Shown here: piece after piece, positions 16,718 to 25,551 of the stretch
Numbering within the stretch: the stretch's first letter is position 1
Layout: every line of letters begins with the position of its first letter
DNA from: Sulfurimonas sp.
GTDB taxonomy: Bacteria > Campylobacterota > Campylobacteria > Campylobacterales > Sulfurimonadaceae
Assembly (NCBI GenBank): GCA_013791885.1
Contig: VMSZ01000039.1
Span: 1 to 40,648 of the forward strand
Length of the DNA stretch: 40,648 nt
Reading direction: 5' to 3'
Translations under genes and position numbers: made by a program
The notes under the pieces: model-generated
The model's database searches: none
What the model was told of the DNA's origin: nothing
What the model saw: the letters and a program-made list of their open reading frames with translations, nothing else

Positions 16718-17119
16718 TTATTGTTCCAAATCAGGTAATTTTAGTAAAGAGAAATTTATTTTGCTAAGTTCATTGTCCATTTTTATATCTTCTTTCCATT
16801 TTGCGAACATGTCACTAATATCCAAGAGCCAGTCAATTGTCTCTTGGGTAATCGGATTTTCTGAAGTTCTTAACTCTTCAAGTGCATCTTCTACAAAAGA
16901 AGCAAGCTTATTCATGGATGTAAGTTTGAGATAGCCAGAAGCAGATTTAATATTGTGAAAGACTCTAAAAAGTTCGTCAATACTTCTTCTGTGCATACTA
17001 GGTTTAGATAAATCAATTATCATAACTTCCATGCTTTCAACCATCATTGAATAATGGTCATAGAATTCATCGACTATTTCAAAATCAAACGAAGCATCTA
17101 AATCACTTCTTACGCCCAT
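16718..17119 (-). CDS. HPt (histidine phosphotransfer) domain protein
   Basis: 133 residues, soluble and helical. The phosphoacceptor motif is 'LFRVFHNIKSASGYLKL' with His55, closely matching the H-x-x-K-(G/S)-(S/A) pattern of HPt/CheA P1 domains; the hydrophobic helices around it would make the four-helix bundle. It has no kinase or receiver domain, so it would relay phosphate between other proteins, or act as a single-domain partner of a hybrid kinase not in this window. An AGGAG ribosome binding site lies before the ATG and a TATAAT box at 17146-17151. It is transcribed divergently from panB and just before trpA. Confidence 0.88.
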   Translation of the reverse strand: MGVRSDLDASFDFEIVDEFYDHYSMMVESMEVMIIDLSKPSMHRRSIDELFRVFHNIKSASGYLKLTSMNKLASFVEDALEELRTSENPITQETIDWLLDISDMFAKWKEDIKMDNELSKINFSLLKLPDLEQ

Positions 17120-17145
17120 AAAATAATTCTCCTATAATGGTTTGG

Positions 17146-17151
17146 ATTATA
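17146..17151 (-). promoter_or_regulatory. -10 box for the HPt gene (and probably trpA)
   Basis: TATAAT on the minus strand, 26 bp before the HPt ATG. On the plus strand a second TATAAT at 17133-17138 may serve panB, so the divergent gap holds two facing -10 boxes. Confidence 0.5.
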
Positions 17152-17207
17152 GCAGTTTTTAGTTAAAATTCTTTTTACTAAAATTTTTTACTAAAAAGAG
17201 CTCTTTG

Positions 17208-17999
17208 ATGACTAAAAAAATGACCATAACTTCCATACAAAAAACAAAAGGTGTAAGACCTTTGGTTATGATAACGGCTTATGACGCACTTTTTGCTTCA
17301 CTTTTGCAGGAGAGTTCAGATATCTTGCTTGTTGGAGATAGTTTAAATATGAGTTTTGCCGGAAGGGCAGATACATTGAGTGCTACAATGGATCAGATGA
17401 TTTACCATACAAATGCAGTCTGTATGGGGGCAAAGAATAGCTTTGTAATCTGTGATATGCCTTTTGGCTCTTACACAACAAAAGAGACGGCACTCTTAAA
17501 CGCAATAAGAGTTTTTCAGGAAACGCCGGCAGACTGTGTGAAGATAGAAGGCGGAGCAGATAAGGCACACATTGTAGAATATTTGACAAGTAGCGGCATT
17601 GCTGTTTGCGGACACATTGGACTTTTACCACAATCTGTACGAAGCGAAGGCGGCTATAAAGTTAAAGGCAAAACGCCAGAGGAAGAGGCGCAACTTCTCA
17701 AAGATGCACAAGCGATAGAAAAGGCAGGAGCTTTTTGTATAGTTATAGAAGGGGTAAAAGCTGAGGTTGCTACTGAGGTTGCAAAAGCGGTAAAAGTACC
17801 TGTTGTAGGTATTGGCGCAGGAAGCGGAGTGGATGGACAGGTTCTGGTTTTTTCAGATATGCTTGGCCTGTTTGAAGCTTTTACGCCCAAATTTGTAAAA
17901 AAATATCTTGACGGGGCAGCCTTAGTAAAAGATGCCATCAAAAACTACTCAGATGAAGTAAAGTCAAGAGAATTTCCGCAAGAAATTCACACATACTAG
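17208..17999 (+). CDS. panB: 3-methyl-2-oxobutanoate hydroxymethyltransferase
   Basis: 263 residues, the usual length. It transfers a hydroxymethyl group from methylene-tetrahydrofolate to ketoisovalerate to give ketopantoate, the first committed step of pantothenate and coenzyme A synthesis. Visible hallmarks are '[13 protein letters not shown]', the metal-binding '[13 protein letters not shown]' and '[10 protein letters not shown]', 'CVKIEGG', the catalytic Glu region 'CIVIEGV' and '[21 protein letters not shown]'. The ATG at 17208 is used because an AAAGAG element lies at suitable spacing; a TTG one codon earlier is less likely. ruvB begins 13 bp after the stop codon, so the two are probably in one transcript. 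Confidence 0.97.
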   Translation: MTKKMTITSIQKTKGVRPLVMITAYDALFASLLQESSDILLVGDSLNMSFAGRADTLSATMDQMIYHTNAVCMGAKNSFVICDMPFGSYTTKETALLNAIRVFQETPADCVKIEGGADKAHIVEYLTSSGIAVCGHIGLLPQSVRSEGGYKVKGKTPEEEAQLLKDAQAIEKAGAFCIVIEGVKAEVATEVAKAVKVPVVGIGAGSGVDGQVLVFSDMLGLFEAFTPKFVKKYLDGAALVKDAIKNYSDEVKSREFPQEIHTY

Positions 18000-18012
18000 T
18001 GATTGGAAAAGA

Positions 18013-19026
18013 ATGGAAAGAATAGTAGAGATAGAGAGATTTAGTTCAGAAGAAGATACTGCTGAAGTCACTCTACGCCCAGATGCCTGGAATGAATATA
18101 TAGGACAAGACCAGATTAAAAAAAATCTCGGCGTTTTTATAGAAGCAAGTAAAAAACGCCAAGAAGCACTCGACCATGTTCTTTTTTACGGTCCTCCAGG
18201 CCTTGGGAAAACGACACTCGCACTTATTATTGCAAATGAAATGCACACAAATATCAAAGTAACAGCCGCACCGATGATAGAAAAAAGCGGAGATTTAGCT
18301 GCAATACTGACAAATCTCGAAGAGGGTGATATTCTTTTTATTGATGAGATTCACCGTCTTTCACCAGCCGTTGAAGAAATTCTTTACTCCTCAATGGAAG
18401 ACTTTCGCATAGATATTATTATAGGCAGCGGACCGGCTGCACAGACGGTTAAAATTGATTTGCCGCGTTTTACGCTCATAGGTGCTACAACACGTGCCGG
18501 AATGCTCTCAAATCCTCTGCGGGACAGATTTGGCATGAGTTTTAGAATGCAGTTTTACTCTTCGGATGAACTGGCAAAAATCATTTTTCAAGCCTCGGTA
18601 AAGTTAAATAAAGAGATAATTCATCAAGCAGCGCTTGAAATTGCCAAACGCAGCAGGGGCACACCTCGTATTGCACTGCGTTTACTCCGTCGCGTAAGGG
18701 ACTTTGCAGATGTTGCAAACGAGAATGACATTCAACAGCATCGGACACAATATGCACTTGATGAACTAGGCATAAACTCTCATGGTTTTGATGAAATGGA
18801 CCTAAGATTGCTTGCGCTATTGGCATCGGCAAACGGCAGAGCAATGGGTCTGAGTACTATTGCAGCAGCTTTGAGCGAAGATGAAGGAACTGTTGAAGAT
18901 GTGTTAGAACCTTATTTGTTGGCAAACGGTTATCTGGAACGTACCGCAAAAGGGCGAAAAGCGACAAGAGCTACTTATGATGTTCTCAACATAACACTTC
19001 CACAAGATGAGGGGAAACTTTTTTAA
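18013..19026 (+). CDS. ruvB: Holliday junction branch-migration helicase RuvB
   Basis: 337 residues, full length. It is the hexameric motor that drives Holliday junction migration with RuvA in recombinational repair. The AAA+ core shows Walker [10 protein letters not shown] (60-68), Walker B ending DEIH (113-116), sensor 1 'LIGATTRAG' and arginine finger region 'LRDRFGM'. The C-terminal winged helix includes '[19 protein letters not shown]' and '[16 protein letters not shown]'. A GGAAAAG element precedes the ATG. The stop codon overlaps the start of the AI-2E transporter gene by one base, so the two are translationally coupled. No ruvA or ruvC is nearby, as is common in this phylum. Confidence 0.98.
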   Translation: MERIVEIERFSSEEDTAEVTLRPDAWNEYIGQDQIKKNLGVFIEASKKRQEALDHVLFYGPPGLGKTTLALIIANEMHTNIKVTAAPMIEKSGDLAAILTNLEEGDILFIDEIHRLSPAVEEILYSSMEDFRIDIIIGSGPAAQTVKIDLPRFTLIGATTRAGMLSNPLRDRFGMSFRMQFYSSDELAKIIFQASVKLNKEIIHQAALEIAKRSRGTPRIALRLLRRVRDFADVANENDIQQHRTQYALDELGINSHGFDEMDLRLLALLASANGRAMGLSTIAAALSEDEGTVEDVLEPYLLANGYLERTAKGRKATRATYDVLNITLPQDEGKLF

Positions 19027-20066
19027 TGAAACCACAATATTTTGTTGCAATACTTTTCGCGACGTCGCTTTATTGGATGTACCTTTTGTATGCGCCATTT
19101 TTACTTGGCATAACTATTGCCGCATTACTCGCTATTTCCACAGCTAATATTCAAAACTTTTTTGAAAAAATTTTTAAGTCAAAATTTATAGCGGCTCTTG
19201 GTTCAAGTTTTTTACTTGCAGTTTTATTTTTTGTTCCACTTGGCTATTTTTTGGCTACATTGACGATAAAGCTTAACAGACTCGACCCGCAGGTATTTGT
19301 CAATATGGAGCTTATGATTCGTGCTTTTATAGAAACGCCGCCGGAGTATTTGCTATTTCTGAAGCCATACGCTTTAGATATGATGAAAGATATAAATATA
19401 AGTAATATTGCAACAAATGCTCTCTCTCTTACGGGCCAAATAGGAGCTTTTAGTGCAGGCTATCTTAAAAATGCATTTTTGGTAATTATCTTTTACTTTT
19501 TTGCTCAGTATAACGGTTCATTCGTAGTTGAATTACTTAAAAGAGTTGTTCAAATGTCCGTGGATGAGACAACAACACTTATTAAAGAGCTTACATCAGT
19601 CATGAGCGTTGTTTTTTATTCCATTATTGTCAACGCAATGCTTCAGGGTGTTTTATTTGGAATTGCAATCTCTTCTATGGGCTACAACGGACTTTTATTT
19701 GGTGTGATGTATGGATTTGCTTCTCTTATTCCCGTTGTTGGCGGTGCACTCATGTGGCTTCCGTTTATGCTGTATGAGTTCTCGGCGGGCAATAATTCGG
19801 GAGCAATATTTATAGCAGTTTATTCTGTTGTTGTTATTTCGGTAATTGCAGACACTTTTGTAAAACCGCTTATTATTAAAGAGATAAACAAAAGATTGCT
19901 CAAAGAAGATGATGCAAGAATGAATGAATTGGTAATATTTTTCTCAATCATTGCAGGACTTGCAACTTTCGGGTTTTGGGGAATGATATTGGGGCCTGCA
20001 ATTACTTCGTTTTTCTTAACGATTTTAAAACTCTTTGAGGCAAGAACCAAAGAGTGTGCGACTTAA
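19026..20066 (+). CDS. AI-2E family transporter (PerM/TqsA-like membrane protein)
   Basis: 346 residues with about seven or eight hydrophobic helices and the family layout: two N-terminal helices ('FLLGITIAALLAISTANI'), a soluble segment of about 70 residues, then 'FLVIIFYFFAQYNGSF', 'GLLFGVMYGFASLIPVVGGAL' and a C-terminal 'GFWGMILGPAITSFFLTILKL'. The 'ASLIPVVGG' and 'FGFWGMILGPAI' segments are characteristic of the PF01594 family. Members have been linked to AI-2 export or to Na+/H+ antiport, so the real substrate is open. The start overlaps the ruvB stop codon. It converges with lpxL with no clear terminator between. Confidence 0.9.
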   Translation: MKPQYFVAILFATSLYWMYLLYAPFLLGITIAALLAISTANIQNFFEKIFKSKFIAALGSSFLLAVLFFVPLGYFLATLTIKLNRLDPQVFVNMELMIRAFIETPPEYLLFLKPYALDMMKDINISNIATNALSLTGQIGAFSAGYLKNAFLVIIFYFFAQYNGSFVVELLKRVVQMSVDETTTLIKELTSVMSVVFYSIIVNAMLQGVLFGIAISSMGYNGLLFGVMYGFASLIPVVGGALMWLPFMLYEFSAGNNSGAIFIAVYSVVVISVIADTFVKPLIIKEINKRLLKEDDARMNELVIFFSIIAGLATFGFWGMILGPAITSFFLTILKLFEARTKECAT

Positions 20067-20067
20067 G

Positions 20068-20952
20068 TTATTTTTTGTAGATTTCTGGATGCTCATTTTT
20101 CCAGCGTCTATGAAGCCAAAACCAAAACTTTGGTTCTTTTCTTATGACAGACGTGAGCCAATCTGCCTGAAGTTGGGTTGCGTTTAGTATGTCAGCCGCT
20201 TCATCTTCTGTTTTTTGCACGGGAATTTCATCAAAAATCATCAGTGTATAATTTTCTTCATCATCTGTACGTATAGTCACAGGAATAACAGCAGAGTTAA
20301 ATTTGCGTGCCAAATAGGCAGGAGTTGAGGTTTGGCGAATAGTTTTACCCATAAACATAACTTCTACGCCCTCTCTTTTGTTTATGTTGGTATCAATGAG
20401 AATACCGCAGGCGATTTTATTTTTTATCAGTTTTATGAGCGGCTTTATGACGTTGGATTTTTCAAGGTTAATGTTTCCAAAATGTGCACGAGATTCTAAA
20501 ACCCAAGCCTCATACTGCTCGTTATTCATTTTTTTATAGACAGCTCCAAGCGGCTCGATAAGGGCGCTGATGGAGGCACCGCCTAATTCCCAAGAAGAGT
20601 AGTGCGTGGTGATATAAATAACACTTCTCCCTTGTGCATGGACTTTTTTTACGGCTTCTAAATTATGAATTGTTACCTTGCGTTTTAGCTCATCGACACT
20701 CATATGACGTATTTCCATAAGATGTAAAAAGTTTAGCAGAAGGTTTTTGAAACTGTATTTTGTAATCTCCGTAATCTCTTTCTCACTCAAACTCTTGTCA
20801 AATGCGAAGTCAAGATTCTGTCTGACTACTTTACGGGAGTTTGCAGAAACATAATATGCAAGGTTTCCTAGAGCAACAAAAAAAGCTTTACGCACTTTTT
20901 TTGGAAGCAGCATTAAGAAGTTTTCTAAAAGTAAAAAGAGTTTAAATCCCAT
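20068..20952 (-). CDS. lpxL: lipid A late acyltransferase (LpxL/HtrB family)
   Basis: 294 residues. It transfers a secondary acyl chain to the lipid A precursor at the inner membrane. The N-terminus has a hydrophobic anchor ('LFLLLENFLMLLPKKV'). The catalytic H-x4-E motif is present as HYSSWE within 'VIYITTHYSSWELGG', and the C-terminal 'EPKFWFWLHRRWK' motif is typical of the family. It overlaps the end of waaC by 11 bp, so core heptose addition and lipid A acylation are encoded together. Whether it is the lauroyl (LpxL) or myristoyl (LpxM) type cannot be told by eye. Confidence 0.9.
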   Translation of the reverse strand: MGFKLFLLLENFLMLLPKKVRKAFFVALGNLAYYVSANSRKVVRQNLDFAFDKSLSEKEITEITKYSFKNLLLNFLHLMEIRHMSVDELKRKVTIHNLEAVKKVHAQGRSVIYITTHYSSWELGGASISALIEPLGAVYKKMNNEQYEAWVLESRAHFGNINLEKSNVIKPLIKLIKNKIACGILIDTNINKREGVEVMFMGKTIRQTSTPAYLARKFNSAVIPVTIRTDDEENYTLMIFDEIPVQKTEDEAADILNATQLQADWLTSVIRKEPKFWFWLHRRWKNEHPEIYKK

Positions 20953-21946
20953 TTTTTAAAAGTTCCTTTGCTTTTTGGACTATTGTCAGAGGCGCAATTT
21001 CTTTGATGGAAAAATCATTTTTATCAATTTTGAGAATGTTTACTTTTGAAGGTGATTTTATACCAATATTTTTCGGTGTTTCATAAATCATTCTTGAAGT
21101 TGTCGGTCCCAAAAGAGTGATTGAGGGAACATTCTGCGCCCATGCCATATGTGTCGGTCCCGTATCATTACCAATCAGTAGGTCCATTTGGGATATATAT
21201 GAGACAAGTGCATCAAGACTAAGCTTTGGAGCAAGTGAGGCAAACGCAGAGTGCTCGGCAATAAACGCAGCTTCTTCTCTCTCTGCTTCATTTCCCCAAA
21301 TTAGAAAACAATTTTCTCTAAGTTCATTACAGACTTTCGTTACAAGCTCTTTAGGGTATTTTTTTGATTCCCATGAAGCCCCTATGACAAACGCAATATT
21401 CTTTTTATCTTTAGAAAAATTATACTGATTCGTAATTGGAAAGATTGGCTTTTTATTTAAAATCATCGCATCATTTATCTCAAAACCTAATGCGTCAGAG
21501 ACTAAAAAGCAGTTGCGTTTTACGATATTTTCTTCATAAGGGACGAAAGAATTTGTTTTATAAAAGAGACTTGAAAGAGCTTCTCTGGAAGAATTTTTAT
21601 CAAAACCATGTGTATTTTTTCCTAAAAGTCTTGCAACAATGGCAGACTTTAGAAGTCCCTGCATATCCATAATAATGTCAAAATTTCCTAAAGAACGCAG
21701 ATGAGAAATTGTCTCTTTAAGAAGGGAAAGTTTTTTCTCTTTTTTTAATTTTTTGAGGTTAATAGAATGAACTTTGGAAATAAGCGGATGGTTTTGTAAA
21801 AGAGGTGCAAAGAGTGCCTCTGTAACCCACTCAATCTTGGCATTTGGATAATGCTGATGAATGAATTGGAGGACAAGGGCCGTGTTAACAATGTCGCCAA
21901 GAGCCGAAAGTCTGACTATCGCAATTGTGTTTATATCTCTTTTCAT
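20942..21946 (-). CDS. waaC: lipopolysaccharide heptosyltransferase I
   Basis: GT9-family enzyme of 334 residues from the ATG at 21946; an ATG three codons earlier (21955) overlaps the -10 box and is unlikely to be transcribed. It adds the first heptose to Kdo in the LPS inner core. Hallmarks are N-terminal 'IAIVRLSALGDIVNTALVL' and the C-terminal ADP-heptose site 'LLIGNDTGPTHMAWA' followed by 'ITLLGPT'. No ribosome binding site precedes either ATG. A TATAAT 7 nt before the chosen start suggests a leaderless transcript. It is followed by lpxL with overlapping ends. waaF cannot be fully excluded, but the conserved N-terminus fits waaC better. Confidence 0.88.
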   Translation of the reverse strand: MKRDINTIAIVRLSALGDIVNTALVLQFIHQHYPNAKIEWVTEALFAPLLQNHPLISKVHSINLKKLKKEKKLSLLKETISHLRSLGNFDIIMDMQGLLKSAIVARLLGKNTHGFDKNSSREALSSLFYKTNSFVPYEENIVKRNCFLVSDALGFEINDAMILNKKPIFPITNQYNFSKDKKNIAFVIGASWESKKYPKELVTKVCNELRENCFLIWGNEAEREEAAFIAEHSAFASLAPKLSLDALVSYISQMDLLIGNDTGPTHMAWAQNVPSITLLGPTTSRMIYETPKNIGIKSPSKVNILKIDKNDFSIKEIAPLTIVQKAKELLKNGI

Positions 21947-21953
21947 GAATGAC

Positions 21954-21959
21954 ATTATA
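21954..21959 (-). promoter_or_regulatory. -10 box of waaC, probably leaderless
   Basis: TATAAT on the minus strand followed by 7 nt (GTCATTC) and the ATG at 21946. This is the same spacing as at 8537-8549, again with no Shine-Dalgarno sequence. Confidence 0.5.
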
Positions 21960-21991
21960 CTGAAGTAAACTTATTGTTATTTACCCTTTGC

Positions 21992-21997
21992 TATAAT
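21992..21997 (+). promoter_or_regulatory. -10 box for the PDC sensor-hisH-hisA cluster
   Basis: TATAAT with a T-rich upstream region, 35 bp before the ATG at 22033. An AAAAGGGAA ribosome binding site lies between. It faces away from the waaC promoter 33 bp upstream. Confidence 0.6.
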
Positions 21998-22032
21998 CAC
22001 TCTCAAATTAAATAAAAGGGAACGTACAAGCT

Positions 22033-22938
22033 ATGAATGCATCAGACATTAGGGATTTCTCAGAAGGCCGTACAAAGGCGAGAGCCTATTTTTGTTATCT
22101 GTTTTCTAAAAACATTCCAAACAGACTTCCTTCCCTGTCACAAGAGATGATTATCCCAAATTTGTTAAAGATAAAAGCAGATTTGGAGAATTGTGAAGGT
22201 GTTTATTTGCTCGATAATCGAGGTGTTCAAGTTTCACCTACCTATGCTGCAAACAAACAGATTGATGAGGATATTGGAAAAATCCGTGCGGATAGAGCGT
22301 ATTATTATAGAGCCGTCAGAGAAGCAAGATGTACTATTACAGATCCGTACCCTTCACTAATAACGCATGAATTAACTGTTACAGCTTCGGCTCCTATTTA
22401 CTGTGAAGACGGAAATTTGAAGTATGTTGCTTGTTTGGATATGCCATTGGCGGATGTTCTTGTAATCTCGCATCTCAACACATTTGATACACTTTTTAAT
22501 AACTTCTTCAAGTATGCATACGGAGTATTTGCTCTTGCACTCGTAGCTGTGGCGCTTTTGCTATTTCTAAACGGTATTCAGAGCTTCTTACTGTATGAAA
22601 TTTCCGTTTCAAATTTTGAGGCGAAGAATGTTTTTGAAGCAACCATCCTTATAACTTTGGCGTTGGCTATTTTTGACCTTGCCAAAACGCTCATAGAAGA
22701 GGAGCTTATAGGCCGTACCAAGGAAAACAATATCTCCGGCCCGCATAAAACAATGGTGAAGTTTTTGGGTTCGATTATTATCGCTTTATCAATTGAGGCG
22801 CTCATGCTTGTATTTAAGTTTGCAATAACAGACCCGGCGCAGCTCATGTACGCCATGTTTATTATCGGCGGCGTTGCACTGCTTCTTGTGAGCTTAGCGA
22901 TTTATATAAAATTTACAAAATTAAAGATTGAAGAATGA
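22033..22938 (+). CDS. PDC/Cache sensor-domain membrane protein of unknown output
   Basis: 301 residues. The N-terminal ~150 residues look like a PDC (Cache-type) sensor: 'CEGVYLLDNRGVQVSPTY', 'RADRAYYYRAVREARCTITDPY' and 'LTVTASAPIYCEDGNLKYVA'. This is the pattern that binds small ligands in chemoreceptors and kinases. Four hydrophobic helices follow (about 160-180, 200-220, 240-260 and 270-293), then a short Lys-rich tail. There is no kinase, HAMP, GGDEF or methyl-accepting domain. No signal peptide precedes the sensor domain, so its side of the membrane is unclear. Its stop overlaps the hisH start (ATGA), so it is translationally coupled to histidine biosynthesis. Confidence 0.8.
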   Translation: MNASDIRDFSEGRTKARAYFCYLFSKNIPNRLPSLSQEMIIPNLLKIKADLENCEGVYLLDNRGVQVSPTYAANKQIDEDIGKIRADRAYYYRAVREARCTITDPYPSLITHELTVTASAPIYCEDGNLKYVACLDMPLADVLVISHLNTFDTLFNNFFKYAYGVFALALVAVALLLFLNGIQSFLLYEISVSNFEAKNVFEATILITLALAIFDLAKTLIEEELIGRTKENNISGPHKTMVKFLGSIIIALSIEALMLVFKFAITDPAQLMYAMFIIGGVALLLVSLAIYIKFTKLKIEE

Positions 22939-23546
22939 TAGCAATAGTTGATTATAACATGGGAAATTTGGCAAGTGTGAAAAATGCATTTGCCAAACTT
23001 GGCAAAGATACGGTAGTTGAGAGTGACCCGGCAAAATTTAAAGACTACGATAAACTGATTCTACCAGGTGTCGGCGCTTTTGGAGATGCCATGGAGCATT
23101 TAAAAGAGCGAAATATGGTAAACGCAATCAAAGAGTTCGCAGCGAGCGGCAAATATGTTTTGGGTATCTGTCTTGGAATGCAACTACTTTTTGAGAGCAG
23201 TGAAGAATTCGGTCATCATGAAGGACTTGGTCTCATAAAAGGAAAAGTTGTTGCGTTTGATGAAAGTAAATTCTCTGAGCCTTTAAAAGTCCCGCATATG
23301 GGCTGGAACAGAATGTTTACGACAGATCATCCTTTGTTTAAAAACTTGGATGAAGAGCATTACCTCTATTTTGTGCATACCTATCATGCTGTTTGTGCAA
23401 ATAAGGAAGACATTATAGGTACAACAAATTATGGTTACGATTTTGCATCTGCAGTGGCACATGATAATGTCATGGGAATACAGCCACACCCGGAAAAAAG
23501 CCATAAAAATGGGCTTGCAATTTTAGAGAATTTTATCAATTTATAG
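22935..23546 (+). CDS. hisH: imidazole glycerol phosphate synthase glutaminase subunit
   Basis: 203 residues, full length. It is a class I glutamine amidotransferase that supplies ammonia to HisF for the ring-closing step of histidine synthesis. The catalytic triad is visible: Cys79 in 'VLGICLGMQLLFESS', and His185 and Glu187 in 'GIQPHPEKS'. The start overlaps the upstream stop codon by four bases. hisA begins 12 bp downstream. hisF is not in the window, so the HisH partner is encoded elsewhere, as I would expect for Campylobacterota where his genes are scattered. Confidence 0.97.
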   Translation: MIAIVDYNMGNLASVKNAFAKLGKDTVVESDPAKFKDYDKLILPGVGAFGDAMEHLKERNMVNAIKEFAASGKYVLGICLGMQLLFESSEEFGHHEGLGLIKGKVVAFDESKFSEPLKVPHMGWNRMFTTDHPLFKNLDEEHYLYFVHTYHAVCANKEDIIGTTNYGYDFASAVAHDNVMGIQPHPEKSHKNGLAILENFINL

Positions 23547-23558
23547 GAATTTAACAAT

Positions 23559-24269
23559 ATGACTTTATACCCGGCAATAGATTTAAAAGATGGAAAAGCA
23601 GTGAGACTTACAAAAGGTCTTATGGACAGTGCGAAGATTTACTCGGATGAACCGTGGAGTCTGGTGAAAAAATTTGAAGAGATGGGCGCTGAGTGGGTGC
23701 ACTTGGTTGACTTAAACGGTGCCTTTGCAGGTGAGCCTAAGAATCTTGAGCAAATTATAAAAATCAGACAAAACTGCAATGTAAAGTTGGAACTCGGCGG
23801 CGGTATCCGTGATGAAGCGACGATTCAAAAAATGCTTGAGATTGGAATTGACAGAATTATATTGGGTTCAATTGCCGTTAAAGACCCGCAGTTTGTAAGA
23901 GACATGGCTTCAAAGTACCCAATCGCAGTGGGCATAGATGCAATTGACGGTTATGTTGCGGTTGAAGGCTGGGGCGAAGTAAGCACAATGAAGGCAACTG
24001 ATTTGGCAAAAGAATTTGCAAATGCAGGCGTCGAAGCTATCATATGCACGGACGTAGGCAAAGACGGAACGCTCAGTGGAGTGAACGTTGAATTTACTCT
24101 GGATATAGCAAGAGCAAGCGGTGTGAGCACAATTGCAAGCGGCGGAGTAAAAGATGAGAATGATATTATGGCGCTTATAAAAACTAAAGAAGTGGACGGC
24201 GTTATTATAGGAAAAGCCTATTACGAGGGTACCCTTGATTTAGAGAAGATGTTTAAACTGCTGGATTAA
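23559..24269 (+). CDS. hisA: phosphoribosylformimino-5-aminoimidazole carboxamide ribotide isomerase
   Basis: 236 residues, a (beta/alpha)8 barrel. It isomerises ProFAR to PRFAR, the step before HisF-HisH. The N-terminal catalytic Asp8 lies in '[14 protein letters not shown]', the second catalytic Asp in '[15 protein letters not shown]', and the phosphate-binding ends are '[12 protein letters not shown]' and '[12 protein letters not shown]'. It is shorter than E. coli HisA by about ten residues, which is normal. It follows hisH closely in one operon; cheY starts 68 bp later with its own ribosome binding site. Confidence 0.97.
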   Translation: MTLYPAIDLKDGKAVRLTKGLMDSAKIYSDEPWSLVKKFEEMGAEWVHLVDLNGAFAGEPKNLEQIIKIRQNCNVKLELGGGIRDEATIQKMLEIGIDRIILGSIAVKDPQFVRDMASKYPIAVGIDAIDGYVAVEGWGEVSTMKATDLAKEFANAGVEAIICTDVGKDGTLSGVNVEFTLDIARASGVSTIASGGVKDENDIMALIKTKEVDGVIIGKAYYEGTLDLEKMFKLLD

Positions 24270-24337
24270 TAGAAAAACAAACAGATTTTTGATATTATAT
24301 TCGGATTAATTTTAAAAATATTTATAAAGGATTTCAT

Positions 24338-24712
24338 TTGAAATTACTTGTTGTTGATGACAGTTCTACGATGCGTCGTATTATTAAAAATACTTTAGCT
24401 CGCTTGGGATATAACGATATTTTAGAGGGTGGAGACGGTCTTGAAGGTTGGGCTGCAATAGATGCAAACCCTGATGTGGAGATGTTGATTACAGACTGGA
24501 ATATGCCAGAGATGAATGGTTTGGAACTTGTTAAAAAAGTTCGTGCTGACGCACGTTTTAAGGACTTGCCAATTATTATGGTTACGACAGAGGGTGGAAA
24601 AGCAGAAGTTATAACAGCACTTAAAGCCGGTGTAAATAATTACATTGTAAAACCGTTTACTCCTCAGGTTCTTAAAGAAAAACTGGCTGCAGTTATGGGT
24701 GTTTCAGAGTAA
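24338..24712 (+). CDS. cheY: chemotaxis response regulator CheY
   Basis: 124 residues, a single receiver domain. It starts at TTG (24338), with AAAGGA seven nt upstream and no usable ATG. Conserved residues are the acidic pair Asp7-Asp8, phospho-Asp53 in 'LITDWNMPEMNG', Thr83/84 in 'IIMVTTEGG', and Lys105 in 'YIVKPFTP'. Phosphorylated CheY binds the flagellar switch to change rotation. The order cheY-prmA-ftsH matches the cheY1 locus of Helicobacter pylori as I recall it, supporting this as the main motility CheY. The stop overlaps the prmA start by one base. Confidence 0.95.
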   Translation: MKLLVVDDSSTMRRIIKNTLARLGYNDILEGGDGLEGWAAIDANPDVEMLITDWNMPEMNGLELVKKVRADARFKDLPIIMVTTEGGKAEVITALKAGVNNYIVKPFTPQVLKEKLAAVMGVSE

Positions 24713-25539
24713 TGCAAGAGCATTATTTTGAGCTTATAGTTAAAGTTTCATCTCACCACGCGCTTTATTCAGATTTTTTAGTTGATACTGTTCCCGTCGG
24801 TTTTGAAGAGACGGAAGATGGTTTTATTATAAGAAGTGATGAAGAACTGGAAACTATAGTTTGGGGACTCGAGCAGTTTACTGAAGCCCTGCAACGTGCA
24901 CTTGGAATAACAATAGAACTTGAATGCACACAGACTAAACAAAATAACAGTGACTGGGTTGGCATATATCAAAAAAGCATAGAACCTTTAGCTATAGATA
25001 ACTTTTACATTCATCCGACCTGGAATGAACCAAATCCTGATTTGATTAATATCGCTATTGACCCTGCTCTTGCGTTTGGTACAGGGCACCATCCGACGAC
25101 AGCATCTTCGTTGCGAGCCATAGGAAGATATGTTAAAGAAGGTGACAGCGTTATAGATGTAGGCTGTGGAAGCGGAATACTCGGTATTGGGGCTATGAGA
25201 CTTGGCGCCATTGTTGATGCCTGTGATACAGATCCTGTTTCGGTTGAAAACAGTATAGGAAATGCTCTTTTAAATGATTTGGAATTTATGAATATTTGGG
25301 AAGGTTCTTGCAGTCTCAGCGAGTCCCAGTATGACATTGTAGTGGCGAATATAGTTGCAGATGTCTTGACATTTATAGCAAAAGATTTAAAAAAAGCACT
25401 CAAAGATAATGGAATCTTAGTACTCTCTGGAATTTTAGATAAGTATGAAACTAAGGTTCTAAATTTTTATAAAGATTGCAGTATAGTCGAAAGAATTGTC
25501 CAAGATGAATGGGTAACTTTAATTCTCAAAAGAAAATAG
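24712..25539 (+). CDS. prmA: ribosomal protein L11 methyltransferase
   Basis: 275 residues. It is an S-adenosylmethionine-dependent enzyme that trimethylates ribosomal protein L11. The SAM motif is 'VIDVGCGSGILGIGAMRLGA' (147 onward). The preceding family block 'IDPALAFGTGHHPTTASSL' and the later 'YDIVVANIVADVLTFI' are diagnostic for PrmA. The N-terminal substrate-recognition domain (about 1-75) is present, though shorter than in E. coli. It is coupled to cheY by a one-base overlap, and ftsH follows 12 bp after its stop. Confidence 0.95.
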   Translation: MQEHYFELIVKVSSHHALYSDFLVDTVPVGFEETEDGFIIRSDEELETIVWGLEQFTEALQRALGITIELECTQTKQNNSDWVGIYQKSIEPLAIDNFYIHPTWNEPNPDLINIAIDPALAFGTGHHPTTASSLRAIGRYVKEGDSVIDVGCGSGILGIGAMRLGAIVDACDTDPVSVENSIGNALLNDLEFMNIWEGSCSLSESQYDIVVANIVADVLTFIAKDLKKALKDNGILVLSGILDKYETKVLNFYKDCSIVERIVQDEWVTLILKRK

Positions 25540-25551
25540 GAAGAGATAAAT

